From Prostheceraeus crozeri (Eukaryota > Platyhelminthes > Polycladida > Euryleptidae), in assembly GCA_907163375.1 (NCBI GenBank), contig CAJQUW010001066.1:1-64000 (forward strand): 64,000 nucleotides of DNA, written 5' to 3'. Under the pieces are notes generated by a model. It had not been told where the DNA came from. It saw only the letters and a program-made list of their open reading frames with translations, and did no database searches. Positions 23,230-33,608 of the stretch are shown one piece after another. The stretch's first letter is position 1. The number at the start of each line of letters is the position of its first letter. Made by a program: the position numbers and the translations under genes.

Positions 23230-24300
23230 CGTACAAAGGTTTTACTGCAGCACAGGTTGATGTATAGTTAGAAAAGTTTGATCATCAACGTTGTATTCGT
23301 AAGTCTAGTCAGAAACTGTATCATGGTTTGTAAAAGCAAAGTTAGTGTAGTCAGAAACTTTATCATGGTTTGTAAAAGTTTTACTGCAACACAGGTTGAT
23401 GTATAGTTAGAAAGTTTGATCATCAACGTTTTATTTGTAAGTCTAGTCAGAAAAGTGTATCATGGTTTGCAAAGTTAGTGTAGTCAAATAATTTTAACTG
23501 TGACACCCGTTTGAGAAAGTAAAGTCTGATCATCGAAGTTGTATTCGTGAGTGTCGTTAGAAAGTGTATCATGGTTTGTAAAAGTTTTACTGCAGCACAG
23601 GTTGATGTATAGTTAGAAAAGTTTGATCATCAACGTTTTATTTGTAAGTCTAGTCAGAAACTGTATCATGGTTTGTAAAAGCAAAGTTAGTGTAGTCAGA
23701 AACTTTATCATGGTTTGTAAAAGTTTTACTGCAACACAGGTTGGTGTATAGTTAGAAAGTTTGATCATCAACGTTTTATTTGTAAGTCTAGTCAGAAAGT
23801 GTATCATGGTTTGCAAAGTTAGTGTAGTCAAATAATTTTACTGTGACACCCGTTTGAGAAAGTAAAGTCTGATAATCGAAGTTGTATTCGTGAGTGTCGT
23901 TAGAAAGTGTATCATGGTTTGTAAAAGTTTTACTGCAACACAGGTTGATGTATAGTTAGAAAGTTTGATCATCAACGTTTTATTTGTAAGTCTAGTCAGA
24001 AAGTGTATCATGGTTTGCAAAGTTAGTGTAGTCAAATAATTTTACTGTGACACCCGTTTGAGAAAGTAAAGTCTGATAATCGAAGTTGTATTCGTGAGTG
24101 TCGTTAGAAAGTGTATCATGGTTTGTAAAAGTTTTACTGCAACACAGGTTGATGTATAGTTAGAAAAGTTTGATCATGACGTTTTATGAAACACACATGT
24201 CATGAAATGTAAGCGTTAGTGTAGTCAAATAATTTTACCGCGACGCACGTTTGTGAAAATAAAGTTTGATCATTGACGTTGTATGACTGACCGAACTCAT
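23230..24300. repeat. ~204-bp tandem repeat array (left, ~6 units)
   Basis: The anchor CAGGTTGATGTATAGTTAG recurs about six times (near 23264, 23392, 23600, 23739, 23942 and 24147; one copy has a base difference). Each unit holds subrepeats of TATCATGGTTTG and TTTGATCATCAACGTT. The R1 array has about four anchors and R2 about five. The unit length is a multiple of three, so a repeated 65-codon frame appears on the antisense strand. That frame is considered a by-product. Confidence 0.88.
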
Positions 24301-24901
24301 CACAGCACTAGAAAGTTTTAGAAGGTTTTGCTGCACAGTGTAGATTGTCTTGTAACTTACGTTCGCAGTGTTAGAAAGTCTTATGGGAGACAGTTGCCAA
24401 ATGTTTCCCTATTAGAAATTCAAACTTCATGACTGTTAGATTAGCTTCATCAGGTTTAGTAAAAGCAGTTTTCTACTGCAGTAAGACTGCGAGTTTAGAA
24501 TGTTATATGAAAACAGTGTTCACCACAGCGCTAGAAAGTTTTACTGCGTTGTGTAGATTGTTTCACACAAGGTCTGATAGTCAGCGTTGAATGTTTTATA
24601 AAACCAGATGTTGTCACACACACGTTGAGTGTGTGAGAGCTAGTTCCATGACATTGAATCGCATGGGTTGTAAAGTTCATAATCCAAGGCTAGGCTCCTC
24701 TACGGTTGGATTTAGGGTTTTATATTACATGCGTTAACCGTTCGTGTAGAATATGTGAAGCTCATGTTCGCTTAAATGCAAATGTTGAAATAAGTTTGTA
24801 AGAAGTCTTTGACAGATTGTTGTGATACGTAGCGAACGTTGAAGAAATGTTTCTGCAGTCACACTCGTTAGCGTGCCAGCTTTACTAGATGTGTTCTATT
24901 C
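24301..24901. other. conserved non-coding spacer before promoter 2
   Basis: About 600 bp repeated in all three copies with little change. It carries decayed relatives of the upstream repeat (AGAAAGTTTTACTGC words) but no frame. Confidence 0.5.
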
Positions 24902-25055
24902 TCCAATGAGGATTGTTGTCTAATGAGAATCAAGCATTCCTTTATAAATAGAGAGCCTTCAACAGTGAGAATCATTCCATCGTTGAATCGTACAAGTGAC
25001 GGACGCACATTCTCTCTCTCTCTCTACATCCCTGTTATATTATCCAACTAAAATG
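24902..25055 (+). promoter_or_regulatory. promoter 2 (left): CCAAT, TATA, CT leader, ATG
   Basis: CCAAT at 24902-24906, TTTATAAATA at 24941-24950, then a leader with a short CT repeat (25009-25024). ATG at 25053-25055 is followed at once by GTAAGT. A TTTTTCATTTTCAG acceptor shape ends at 25122, giving a 67-bp intron-like gap just before the long frame of gene D. The arrangement is the same in R1 and R2. Confidence 0.68.
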
Positions 25056-25212
25056 GTAAGTCGCTACTTTCCTCCTTCTCCTCCCTTAAACGTTAACTTA
25101 ATACAATCTTTTTCATTTTCAGGCATCTACTCCATCTGCTGCACTAGTAGGACAAAATGGCGGTCAAACGTTACAAGGTTCGCTACGATCAGATCATCTA
25201 CAACTGAGACCA

Positions 25213-25827
25213 GTGGAAAAAACAACAAAGGTACATAATCCTACACCGCTACAGCGTAAATTTAAACAAGTCTTGCGTTATGAGGATCACAGCGTAGTAC
25301 TGCAAACGGGAATGCTCCCTTCCACTGATGTGAAGATATTGAGCAATCAGTATGGGGACTACATACTCATCCCCGTGAGTCCGTACATTCGCCACCAACT
25401 TGACATTATTGAAGAGTACGTTACATTAAATATGGACATTCCTACTCCTCTTGCTCAAGAGTGGAAGGCGAGAGATGAAAAGGATACTCCCTATAGAAAG
25501 ATTTGGGATGGCAATCAAATTTGCCTACCATTATCACATTGGTGTAGTTATTATAAAAAGGATGGAGATCAATCAATACCCATCAGATGTGATGAGCTCG
25601 GAGAAGGTACTTGGGATATCATTTTCAAAGTGAATGGGCTATATTATGGTCAGCACAAGGATAACAAAATAGCCTCTCTCTCGATATACACTGAATCCAT
25701 CCTATATATCCCAAAGCCACCTAGCGTAGATGACATTATTGACGAAATCCTTAACGGGGGTGGTACGAACCGCAAGTCGGGCAAGAATGCTACCTCCAAA
25801 CGCAAGTCAAGGAAAGTGAATTGCTAA
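25213..25827 (+). CDS. gene D, 204-aa protein with basic tail (left copy)
   Basis: The frame is open upstream of the listed Met back to the acceptor at 25122, so the true start is probably the ATG at 25053 through splicing. The body mixes beta-like hydrophobic strands (YGDYILIPVSPYIRHQL; GTWDIIFKVNGLYYG; KIASLSIYTESILYIPKPP) and ends in a Lys/Arg-rich tail (KSGKNATSKRKSRK, about 188-201). This suggests a nuclear, nucleic-acid-associated protein. An OB-fold ssDNA-binding role would fit but is only a guess. The R1 copy (31028-31642) differs at only about three residues. No known family recognised. Confidence 0.62.
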   Translation: MEKTTKVHNPTPLQRKFKQVLRYEDHSVVLQTGMLPSTDVKILSNQYGDYILIPVSPYIRHQLDIIEEYVTLNMDIPTPLAQEWKARDEKDTPYRKIWDGNQICLPLSHWCSYYKKDGDQSIPIRCDELGEGTWDIIFKVNGLYYGQHKDNKIASLSIYTESILYIPKPPSVDDIIDEILNGGGTNRKSGKNATSKRKSRKVNC

Positions 25828-25986
25828 TCCTTTCCTAACTCTACCCTATGACAATTTGCTTATGTGCTTTGAGTGTCGTGGACGTGGTCTTATTAGATAC
25901 ATTTTACTTCTTCGTTGCCATCATATCATTTGTGTATTTTGTCGTGAAAAGCATCGATGTAATTCTTCATTTTGTGATATGTTATA
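25825..25986 (+). CDS. gene E, RING-like protein (left copy)
   Basis: Immediately behind gene D, in another frame, a Cys/His cluster of RING spacing (CFECRGRG ... RCHHIICVFC ... C-x4-C) ends at a stop near 25986. See R1 30868-31125. The start is not defined; it overlaps or abuts the end of gene D. Confidence 0.5.
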
Positions 25987-26038
25987 GAACGTTTCCTTAG
26001 ATGTGTAATTTCCGTTTTAGGCTTCTATCATCATTTTT

Positions 26039-26569
26039 ATGGATTGTGAGGATGAACCTGTGCAGGAGCTGAGTGCTATTGCTATGAACAATTGGACATA
26101 TCAGATTGTTAGTGTCTATCATCAACATGCCAACTGTGATCCCAATGTTGATCAATGGGCGAGAAAACACATTCATGGACTTAATCTGAAATATTTGCAA
26201 GACTATGGCTTTTCTTGTGAGACTGCTCTTCTTATTGACTTTAAACGATGGTTAGCTGCTTTCAATGTTATACGCATCTTTTGTAATAATCCTGGTAAGG
26301 AGAGGAAAGTATTTCCCAATCTAGTCATTAATGATATTTTGCTCCCACCTTGGGATAGTAGAGTGAATCAACACTATCATGAAGTCACGAAACGTTTTAA
26401 GGATTTGTGTGTTCCTATTTTGTCTGTTCGTTGTAGTAGCTACGTTCATAACCAATGCTTCTTTCCTCCTTACCTCAACACTGCCAAAGTCCTATATGGT
26501 TATCATTGCTCGCTATATGACAGTTACCAGCTGTATCTGTTTTATCTGTTTCAAACCATTGATTTGTAA
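26039..26569 (+). CDS. gene F, 176-aa Cys/aromatic protein (left copy)
   Basis: The frame begins with MDCEDEPVQELSAIAMNNW and is open back to a TTTCCGTTTTAG acceptor shape ending at 26020. The protein is rich in Tyr, Phe, Trp, His and Cys (QHANCDPNVDQWARKHIHG; LLIDFKRWLAAFNVIRIFC; SVRCSSYVHNQCFFPPYLN). It ends in a Tyr/Leu-rich hydrophobic stretch. No known domain is recognised. An AATAAA at 26592-26597 follows the stop by 23 bp. It is the last gene before the repeat array that reaches the fold. The right-arm counterpart lies in 30287-30816. Confidence 0.6.
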   Translation: MDCEDEPVQELSAIAMNNWTYQIVSVYHQHANCDPNVDQWARKHIHGLNLKYLQDYGFSCETALLIDFKRWLAAFNVIRIFCNNPGKERKVFPNLVINDILLPPWDSRVNQHYHEVTKRFKDLCVPILSVRCSSYVHNQCFFPPYLNTAKVLYGYHCSLYDSYQLYLFYLFQTIDL

Positions 26570-26591
26570 TGCATGCTTGTTACAGTTATTC

Positions 26592-26597
26592 AATAAA
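26592..26597 (+). terminator. poly(A) signal after gene F (left)
   Basis: AATAAA 23 bp past the gene F stop. The mirror is TTTATT at 30259-30264 for the R1 copy. Many further AATAAA words follow in the array. Confidence 0.6.
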
Positions 26598-26649
26598 TGT
26601 TATTATGCGAAGAGTTGTTGTTATCATGCAACGAATGGGTTAGATGAAG

Positions 26650-28135
26650 GGTGATCATATCTTTTTCAAATGACTGTGGAACATTGATTTCCATGATGAA
26701 GATTTAAACAGTTGGATTTGATGACGAATAAGATTTACTAGTTTGCAAGTTAGACTAAGCGTTCTATTATTTGTAAATGAAAGATATAGTTTCAACAGTT
26801 TACAAGTTAAGAGTAAAGTTTTATCTGTTTGTATGTTAGAAATAAAACAAAGTTTCAACCGTTAACAAGTTAAAAATAAAGTTTCAATAGTTTGCAAGTT
26901 AAAACTAATGTTTCAATAGTGCATATGTTAAGAATAAAGTTTTATCTGTTTGTATGTTAGAAATAAAATGAAGCTTCACCAGTTTACAAGTTAAGAATAA
27001 AGTTTTATCTGCTTGTATGTCGGAAATTAAATAAAGTTTCACCAGTTTAAAAGTTAAAAATAAAGTTTCAATAATATGTACGTTAGAAATAAAGTTTCAA
27101 CCGTTACCGTTTACAAGTTAAAAATAAAGTTTCAATAGTGTGTATGTTAAGAATAAAGTTCTATCTGTTTTTATGTTAGAAATAAAAATGAAGGTTCACA
27201 AGTTTAAAAGTTAAGAATAAAGTTTTATCTGTTTGTATGTTAGAAATAGAATGAAGTTTCACCAGTTTACAAGTTAAGAATAAAGTTATATATGTTTGTA
27301 TGTTAGAAATAAAACAAAGTTTCGACCGTTGGCAAGTTAAGAATAAAGTTTTATGTGTTTGTATGTTAGAAATAAAACAAAGTTTCAACCGTTTACAAGT
27401 TAAGATTAAAGTTCTGTCTGTTTGTATGTTAGAAATAAAACAAAGTTTCATCAGTTTACAAGTTAAGATTAAAGTTTTATCTGTTTGTATGTTAGAAATA
27501 AAACAAAGTTGCAACCGTTAACAAATTAAAAATAAAGTTTCAATAGTTTGCAAGTTAAAACTAATGTTTCAATAGTGCGTATGTCAAGAATAAAGTTTTA
27601 TCAGCTTGTATGTTAGAAATAAAATGAAGTTTCACCAGTTTACAAATTAAAAATAAAGTTTCAATAGTGTGTATGCTAGAAATAAAGTTTCAACCGTTTA
27701 CAAGTTAAAAATAAAGTTTCAACAGTGTCTACGTTAGAAATAAAGTTTTATCTGTTTGTAAGTTAGAAATAAAGTTTTAACTGCTTGTATGCTAGAAATA
27801 GAGGTATAACAGTTTATATGCTAGAAAAAAAAGGTATAACTGTTTGTAAGACAAGATCGTAAGATTTACTAGTTTGCAAGTTAGACTCAGCGTTCTACTA
27901 GTTGTAAATGAAAAATATCGTTTCAACAGTTTACAGATTAAAATAAAGTTTCAATAGTGTGTATGATGGAAGTAAAGTTTAAGCGCTTTGTGCGTTAGAA
28001 ATAAAGTTTCAGCCGTTTACAAGTTAAAAATAAAGTTTCAACAGTGTGTACGTTAGAAATAAAGTTTTAGCTGTTTATATGTCAGAAACAAAATAAAGTT
28101 TCAACAGTGTGTACGTTAGAAATAAATGAAAGTAA
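26650..28135 (+). repeat. AATAAA-bearing tandem array (left half)
   Basis: Imperfect units of about 35-40 bp of the form AATAAAGTTT(C/T)A.C.GTTTACAAGTTA or ...TTTGTATGTTAGA. There are dozens of units, nearly every one holding AATAAA in the direction of transcription of the arm's genes. Frames in the array are repeat by-products. Confidence 0.92.
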
Positions 28136-28325
28136 GAACTTCATCGTATGAGCATTCAAAGCATGTTTTGTAAATCAAATGTGTGTCGTACTGACATGAT
28201 AGAATCAAATGAACTTGACAAACGCGTTTGTCAAGCTTGATTCTATCATGTCAGTACGACACACATTTAATTTACAAAACATGCTTTGAATACTCATACA
28301 ATGAAGTTCTTACTTTCATTTATTT
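28125..28325. repeat. loop-free centre of the palindrome
   Basis: About 100 bp on each side of 28224/28225 are inverted copies with few differences. The innermost CTTGACAAACGCGTTTGTCAAG is a perfect palindrome with no spacer. It is distinct from the flanking array and has a 16-18-bp TTTGTAAAT-type A/T segment on each side. Confidence 0.93.
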
Positions 28326-30140
28326 CTAACGTACAAACAGATAAAACTTTATTCTTAACTTGTAAACTGATGAAACTTCATTTTATTTCTAACATACAAA
28401 CAGATAGAACTTTATTCTTAACTTGTAAACTGGTGAAACTTCATTCTATTTCTAACATATAAACAGATAAAACTTTATTTCTAACACACACACTATTGAA
28501 ACATTAGTTTTAACTTGTAAACTATTGAAACTTTATTTTTAACTTGTAAACTGGTGAAACTTCATTTTATTTCTAACATACAAACAGATAGAACTTTAAT
28601 CTTAACTTGTGAACTGGTGAAACTTCATTCTATTTCTAACATATAAACAGATAAAACTTTATTCTTAACATACACACTATTGAAACTTTATTCTTAACTT
28701 GTAAACGGTTGAAACTTTGTTTTATTTCTAACATACAAACAGATAGAACTTTATTCTTAACTTGTAAACTGGTGAAACTTCATTCTATTTCTAACATATA
28801 AACGGATAGAACTTTATTCTTAACATACACACTATTGAAACTTTATTCTTAGCTTGTAAACTATTGAAACTTCATTTTTAACTTGTAAACGGTTGAAACT
28901 TTGTTTTATTTCTAACATACAAAAAGATAGAACTTTATTCTTAACTTGCCTACTGGTGAAACTTCATTTTATTTCTAACATACAAACAGATAAAACTTTA
29001 TTCTTAACTTGTAAACTGGTGAAACTTCATTTTATTTCTAACATACAAACAGATAAAAATTTATTCTTAACATACACACTATTGAAACTTTATTCTTAAC
29101 TTGTAAACTATTGAAACTTTATTTTTAACTTTTAAACTGGTGAAACTTTGTTTTATTTCTAACATACAAACAGATAAAACTTTATTCTTAACTTGTAAAC
29201 TGGTGAAACTTCATTCTATTTCTAACATATAAACAGATAGAACTTTATTCTTAACATACACACTATTGGAACTTAATTTTTAACTTGTAAACGGTTGAAA
29301 CTTTGTTTTATTTCTAACATACAAACAGATAGAACTTTATTCTTAACTTGTAAACTGGTGAAACTTCATTCTATTTCTAACATATAAACAGATAAAACTT
29401 TATTCTTAACTTGTAAACTGGTGAACCTTCATTTTTTTCTAACATATAATCAGATAGAACTTTATTTTTAACATACACACTATTGAAACTTTATTTTTAA
29501 CTTGTAAACGGTAACGGTTGAAACTTTATTTCTAACGTACACATTATTGAAACTTTATTTTTAACTTTTAAACTGGTGAAACTTTATTTCATTTCTGACA
29601 TACAAGCAGATAAAACTTTATTCTTAACTTGTAAACTGGTGAAGCTTCATTTTATTTCTAACATACAAACAGATAAAACTTTATTCTTAACATATGCACT
29701 ATTGAAACATTAGTTTTAACTTGCAAACTATTGAAACTTTATTTTTAACTTGTTAACGGTTGAAACTTTGTTTTATTTCTAACATACAAACAGATAAAAC
29801 TTTACTCTTAACTTGTAAACTGTTGAAACTATATCTTTCATTTACAAATAATAGAACGCTTAGTCTAACTTACAAACTATTAAATCCCGCAACCTTATTT
29901 TTACAAACAGATGTAACTTTATTTCTAACGTACACACTGTTGAAACTTTATTTTTAACTTGTAAACTCTTGAAACTTTATTTTATTTCTAACATAGAAAC
30001 AGCTTAAACTTTATTTCTAACACATACACTATTGAAACTTTATTTTTAATCTGTAAACTGTTTAAACTATATCTTTCATTTACAAATAATAGAACGCTTA
30101 GTCTAACTTGCAAACTAGTAAATCTTATTCGTCATCAAAT
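28315..30140 (-). repeat. AATAAA-bearing tandem array (right half)
   Basis: Inverted counterpart of 26650-28135, longer (about 1.8 kb), with TTTATT on the plus strand, so AATAAA on the sense strand of the right-arm genes. Unit order differs from the left half, which suggests independent expansion or contraction. Confidence 0.92.
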
Positions 30141-30286
30141 CCAACTGTTTAAATCTTCATCATGGAAATCAATGTTCCACAGTCATTTGAAAAAGATATG
30201 ATCACCATTCATCCAACCCATCCGTTGCATGATAACAACAACTCTTCGCATAATAACATTTATTGAATAACTGTAACAAGCATGCA

Positions 30287-30816
30287 TTACAAATCAATGG
30301 TTTGAAACAGATAAAACAGATACAGCTTGTAACTGTCATATAGCGAGCAATGATAACCATATAGGACTTTGGCAGTGTTGAGGTAAGGAGGAAAGAAGCA
30401 TTGGTTATGAACGTAGCTACTACAACGAACAGACAAAATAGGAACACACAAATCCTTAAAACGTTTCGTGACTTCATGATAGTGTTGATTCACTCTACTA
30501 TCCCAAGGTGGGAGCAAAATATCATTAATGACTAGATTGGAAATACTTTCCTCTCCTTACCAGGATTATTACAAAAGATGCGTATAACATTGAAAGCAGC
30601 TAACCATCGTTTAAAGTCAATAAGAAGAGCAGTCTCACAAGAAAAGCCATAGTCTTGCAAATATTTCAGATTAAGTCCATGAATGTGTTTTCTCGCCCAT
30701 TGATCAACATTGGGATCACAGTCGGCATGTTGATGATAGACACTAACAATCTGATATGTCCAATTGTTCATAGCAATAGCACTCAGCTCCTGCACAGGTT
30801 CATCCTCACAATCCAT
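30287..30816 (-). CDS. gene F (R1 copy)
   Basis: Right-arm counterpart of 26039-26569, read on the minus strand, with the same acceptor-like AG upstream and the same downstream signal. The residues that can be compared are nearly identical to the left copy. Whether the R1 copy is intact was not assessed here beyond noting that it appears as two adjoining frames. Confidence 0.5.
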
Positions 30817-30867
30817 AAAAATGATGATAGAAGCCTAAAACGGAAATTACACATCTAAGGAAACGTT

Positions 30868-31125
30868 CTATAACATATCACAAAATGAAGAATTACATCG
30901 ATTCTTTTCACGACAAAATACACAAATGATATGATGGCAACGAAGAAGTAAAATGTATCTAATAAGACCACGTCCACGACACTCAAAGCACATAAGCGAA
31001 TTGTCATAGGGTAGAGTTAGGAAAGGATTAGCAATTCTCTTTCCTTGACTTGCGTTTGGAGGTAGCATTCTTGCCCGACTTGCGGTTCGTACCACCCCCG
31101 TTAAGGATTTCGTCAATAATGTCAT
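30868..31125 (-). CDS. gene E, RING-like Cys/His protein (R1 copy)
   Basis: This is an 85-codon frame whose last 40 residues hold Cys46-x2-Cys49, Cys63-x-His65-x2-Cys68-x2-Cys71 and Cys77-x4-Cys82. That follows C3HC4 RING spacing except for the last pair (x4 rather than x2). RING proteins are usually E3 ubiquitin ligases, and small ones occur in many DNA viruses; the role here is inferred only from the spacing. The N-terminal third overlaps the end of gene D in a different frame and may not be translated, so the start is uncertain. The left copy is at 25825-25986. Confidence 0.55.
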   Translation of the reverse strand: MTLLTKSLTGVVRTASRARMLPPNASQGKRIANPFLTLPYDNSLMCFECRGRGLIRYILLLRCHHIICVFCREKNRCNSSFCDML

Positions 31126-31642
31126 CTACGCTAGGTGGCTTTGGAATATATAGGATGGATTCAGTGTATATCGAGAGAGAGGCTATTTTGTTATCCTTGT
31201 GCTGACCATAATATAGCCCATTCACTTTGAAAATGATATCCCAAGTACCTTCTCCGAGCTCATCACATCTGATGGGTATTGATTGATCTCCATCCTTTTT
31301 ATAATAACTACACCAATGTGATAATGGTAGGCAAATTTGATTGCCATCCCAAATCTTTCTATAGGGAGTATCCTTTTCATCTCTCGCCTTCCACTCTTGA
31401 GCAAGAGGAGTAGGAATGTCCATATTTAATGTAACGTACTCTTCAATAATGTCAAGTTGGTGGCGAATGTACGGACTCACGGGGATGAGTATGTAGTCCC
31501 CATACTGATTGCTCAATATCTTCACATCAGTGGAAGGGAGCATTCCCGTTTGCAGTACTACGCTGTGATCCTCATAACGCAAGACTTGTTTAAATTTACA
31601 CTGTAGTGGTGTAGGATTATGTACCTTTGTTGTTTCTTCCAC
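31028..31642 (-). CDS. gene D, 204-aa protein with basic tail (R1 copy)
   Basis: Near-identical to the left copy. The open frame extends upstream to the acceptor shape at about 31733-31734, behind the leader ATG (31801-31803) and promoter 2 (TATA 31915-31924). Same body and Lys/Arg tail. R2 keeps only the first residues (to 38441) before the duplication junction. It is one of the best-preserved genes of the element. Function unknown. Confidence 0.62.
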   Translation of the reverse strand: MEETTKVHNPTPLQCKFKQVLRYEDHSVVLQTGMLPSTDVKILSNQYGDYILIPVSPYIRHQLDIIEEYVTLNMDIPTPLAQEWKARDEKDTPYRKIWDGNQICLPLSHWCSYYKKDGDQSIPIRCDELGEGTWDIIFKVNGLYYGQHKDNKIASLSIYTESILYIPKPPSVDDIIDEILNGGGTNRKSGKNATSKRKSRKENC

Positions 31643-31800
31643 TGGTCTCAGTTGTAGATGATCTGATCGTAGCGAACCTTGTAACGTTTGACCGCCATTT
31701 TGTCCTACTAGTGCAGCAGATGGAGTAGATGCCTGAAAATGAAAAAGATTGTATTATGTTAACGTTTAAGGGAGGAGAGGGAGGAAAGTAGCGACTTACC

Positions 31801-31956
31801 ATTTTAGTTGGATAATATAACAGGGATGTAGAGAGAGAGAGAGAGAGAGAGAGAATGTGCGTCCGTCACTTGTACGATTCAACGATGGAATGATTCTCAC
31901 TGTGGAAGGCTCTCTATTTATAAAGGAATGCTTGATTCTCATTAGACAACAATCCT
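31801..31956 (-). promoter_or_regulatory. promoter 2 (R1) with (GA)11 leader
   Basis: TATTTATAAA (31915-31924) reads as TATA on the minus strand, with ATTGG (about 31957-31962) as an inverted CCAAT upstream. A GA repeat of about 22 bp at 31831-31852 lies in the leader. ATG is followed by GTAAGT, as in the left arm. Confidence 0.65.
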
Positions 31957-32559
31957 CATTGGAGAATAGAACACATCTAGTAAAGCTGGCACGCTAACGA
32001 GTGTGACTGCAGAAACATTTCTTCAACGTTCGCTACGTTTCACAACAATCTGTCAAAGACTTCTTACAAACTTATTTCAACATTTGCATTTAAGCGAACA
32101 TGAGCTTCACATATTCTACACGAACGGTTAACGCATGTAATATAAAACCCTAAATCCAACCGTAGAGGAGCCTAGCCTTGGATTATAAACTTTACAACCC
32201 ATGCGATTCAATGTCATGGAACTAGCTCTCACACACTCAACGTGTGTGTGACAACATCTGGTTTTATAAAACATTCAACGCTTACTATCAGACCTTGTGT
32301 GAAACAATCTACACAACGCAGTAAAACTTTCTAGCGCTGTGGTGAACACTGTTTTCATATAACATTCTAAACTCGCAGTCTTACTGCAGTAGAAAACTGC
32401 TTTTACTAAACCTGATGAAGCTAATCTAACAGTCATGAAGTTTGAATTTCTAATAGGGAAACATTTGGCAACTGTCTCCCATAAGACTTTCTAACACTGT
32501 GAACGTAAGTTACAAGACAATCTACACTGTGCAGCAAAACCTTCTAAAACTTTCTACTG

Positions 32560-33290
32560 CTGTGATGAGTTCGGTCAGTCATAGAACATCAATGATCAAA
32601 CTTTATTTTCACAAACGTGCGTCGCGGTAAATTATTTGACTACACTAACGCTTACATTTCATGACATGTGTGTTTCATAAAACGTCATGATCAAACTTTT
32701 CTAACTATACATCAACCTGTGTTGCAGTAAAACTTTTACAAACCATGATACACTTTCTAACGACACTCACGAATACAACTTCGATTATCAGACTTTACTT
32801 TCTCAAACGGGTGTCACAGAAAAATTATTTGACTACACTAACTTTGCAAACCATGATACACTTTCTGACTAGACTTACAAATAAAACGTTGATGATCAAA
32901 CTTTCTAACTATACATCAACCTGTGTTGCAGTAAAACTTTTACAAACCATGATACACTTTCTAACGACACTCACGAATACAACTTCGATGATCAGACTTT
33001 ACTTTCTCAAACGGGTGTTACAGTAAAATTATTTGACTACACTAACTTTGCAAACCATGATACACTTTCTGACTAGACTTACGAATACAACGTTGATGAT
33101 CAAACTTTCTAACTATACATCAACCTGTGTTGCAGTAAAACTTTTACAAACCATGATAAAGTTTCTGACTACACTAACTTTGCTTTTACAAACCATGATA
33201 CAGTTTCTGACTAGACTTACGAATACAACGTTGATGATCAAACTTTTCTAACTATACATCAACCTGTGCTGCAGTAAAACCTTTGTACGA
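32560..33290. repeat. ~204-bp tandem repeat array (R1, ~4 units)
   Basis: Inverted counterpart of 23230-24300, with about four copies of CTAACTATACATCAACCTG (near 32699, 32903, 33108 and 33248). It has fewer units than the left arm or R2. Confidence 0.87.
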
Positions 33291-33608
33291 CACTGACAAG
33301 AGCTTGTTCACTAGCAAAGAGAGAAGTCTGTGATGTGTTGCGTGTGGCGCATGAATGTCCTCCCTTCATTCCATTCATCATTTTTCTTCCCATCTGCATT
33401 CCATATCCGTAGATATGTGGCGGGCTTGGGACCGCTTTAGCTGCATTAGAAGGTTGGCCCTTAAGAGAGCCCATGGGTCGTTCTCGGAATGATTGGAGGA
33501 ATATGGGACTCAAGCTTGCCGCTTCGCCTCCGGCTCGTTGACGGAAGCAGGTGGGCGCTTCTCATTGATATCTGTAAAGAAAGAAGTTGTTAGTTATCAT
33601 CTTGAACT

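Noticed and set aside
26655-29957. Frames such as those at 27176-27514 and 28893-29099 with repeated LCFISNIQTDKTL
   Set aside because: They follow the AATAAA tandem array, run in either direction and have no start context or domain.
26650-30140. CRISPR-like array
   Set aside because: There are no constant repeats alternating with unique spacers. All parts of each unit vary around one consensus, and the context is eukaryotic.
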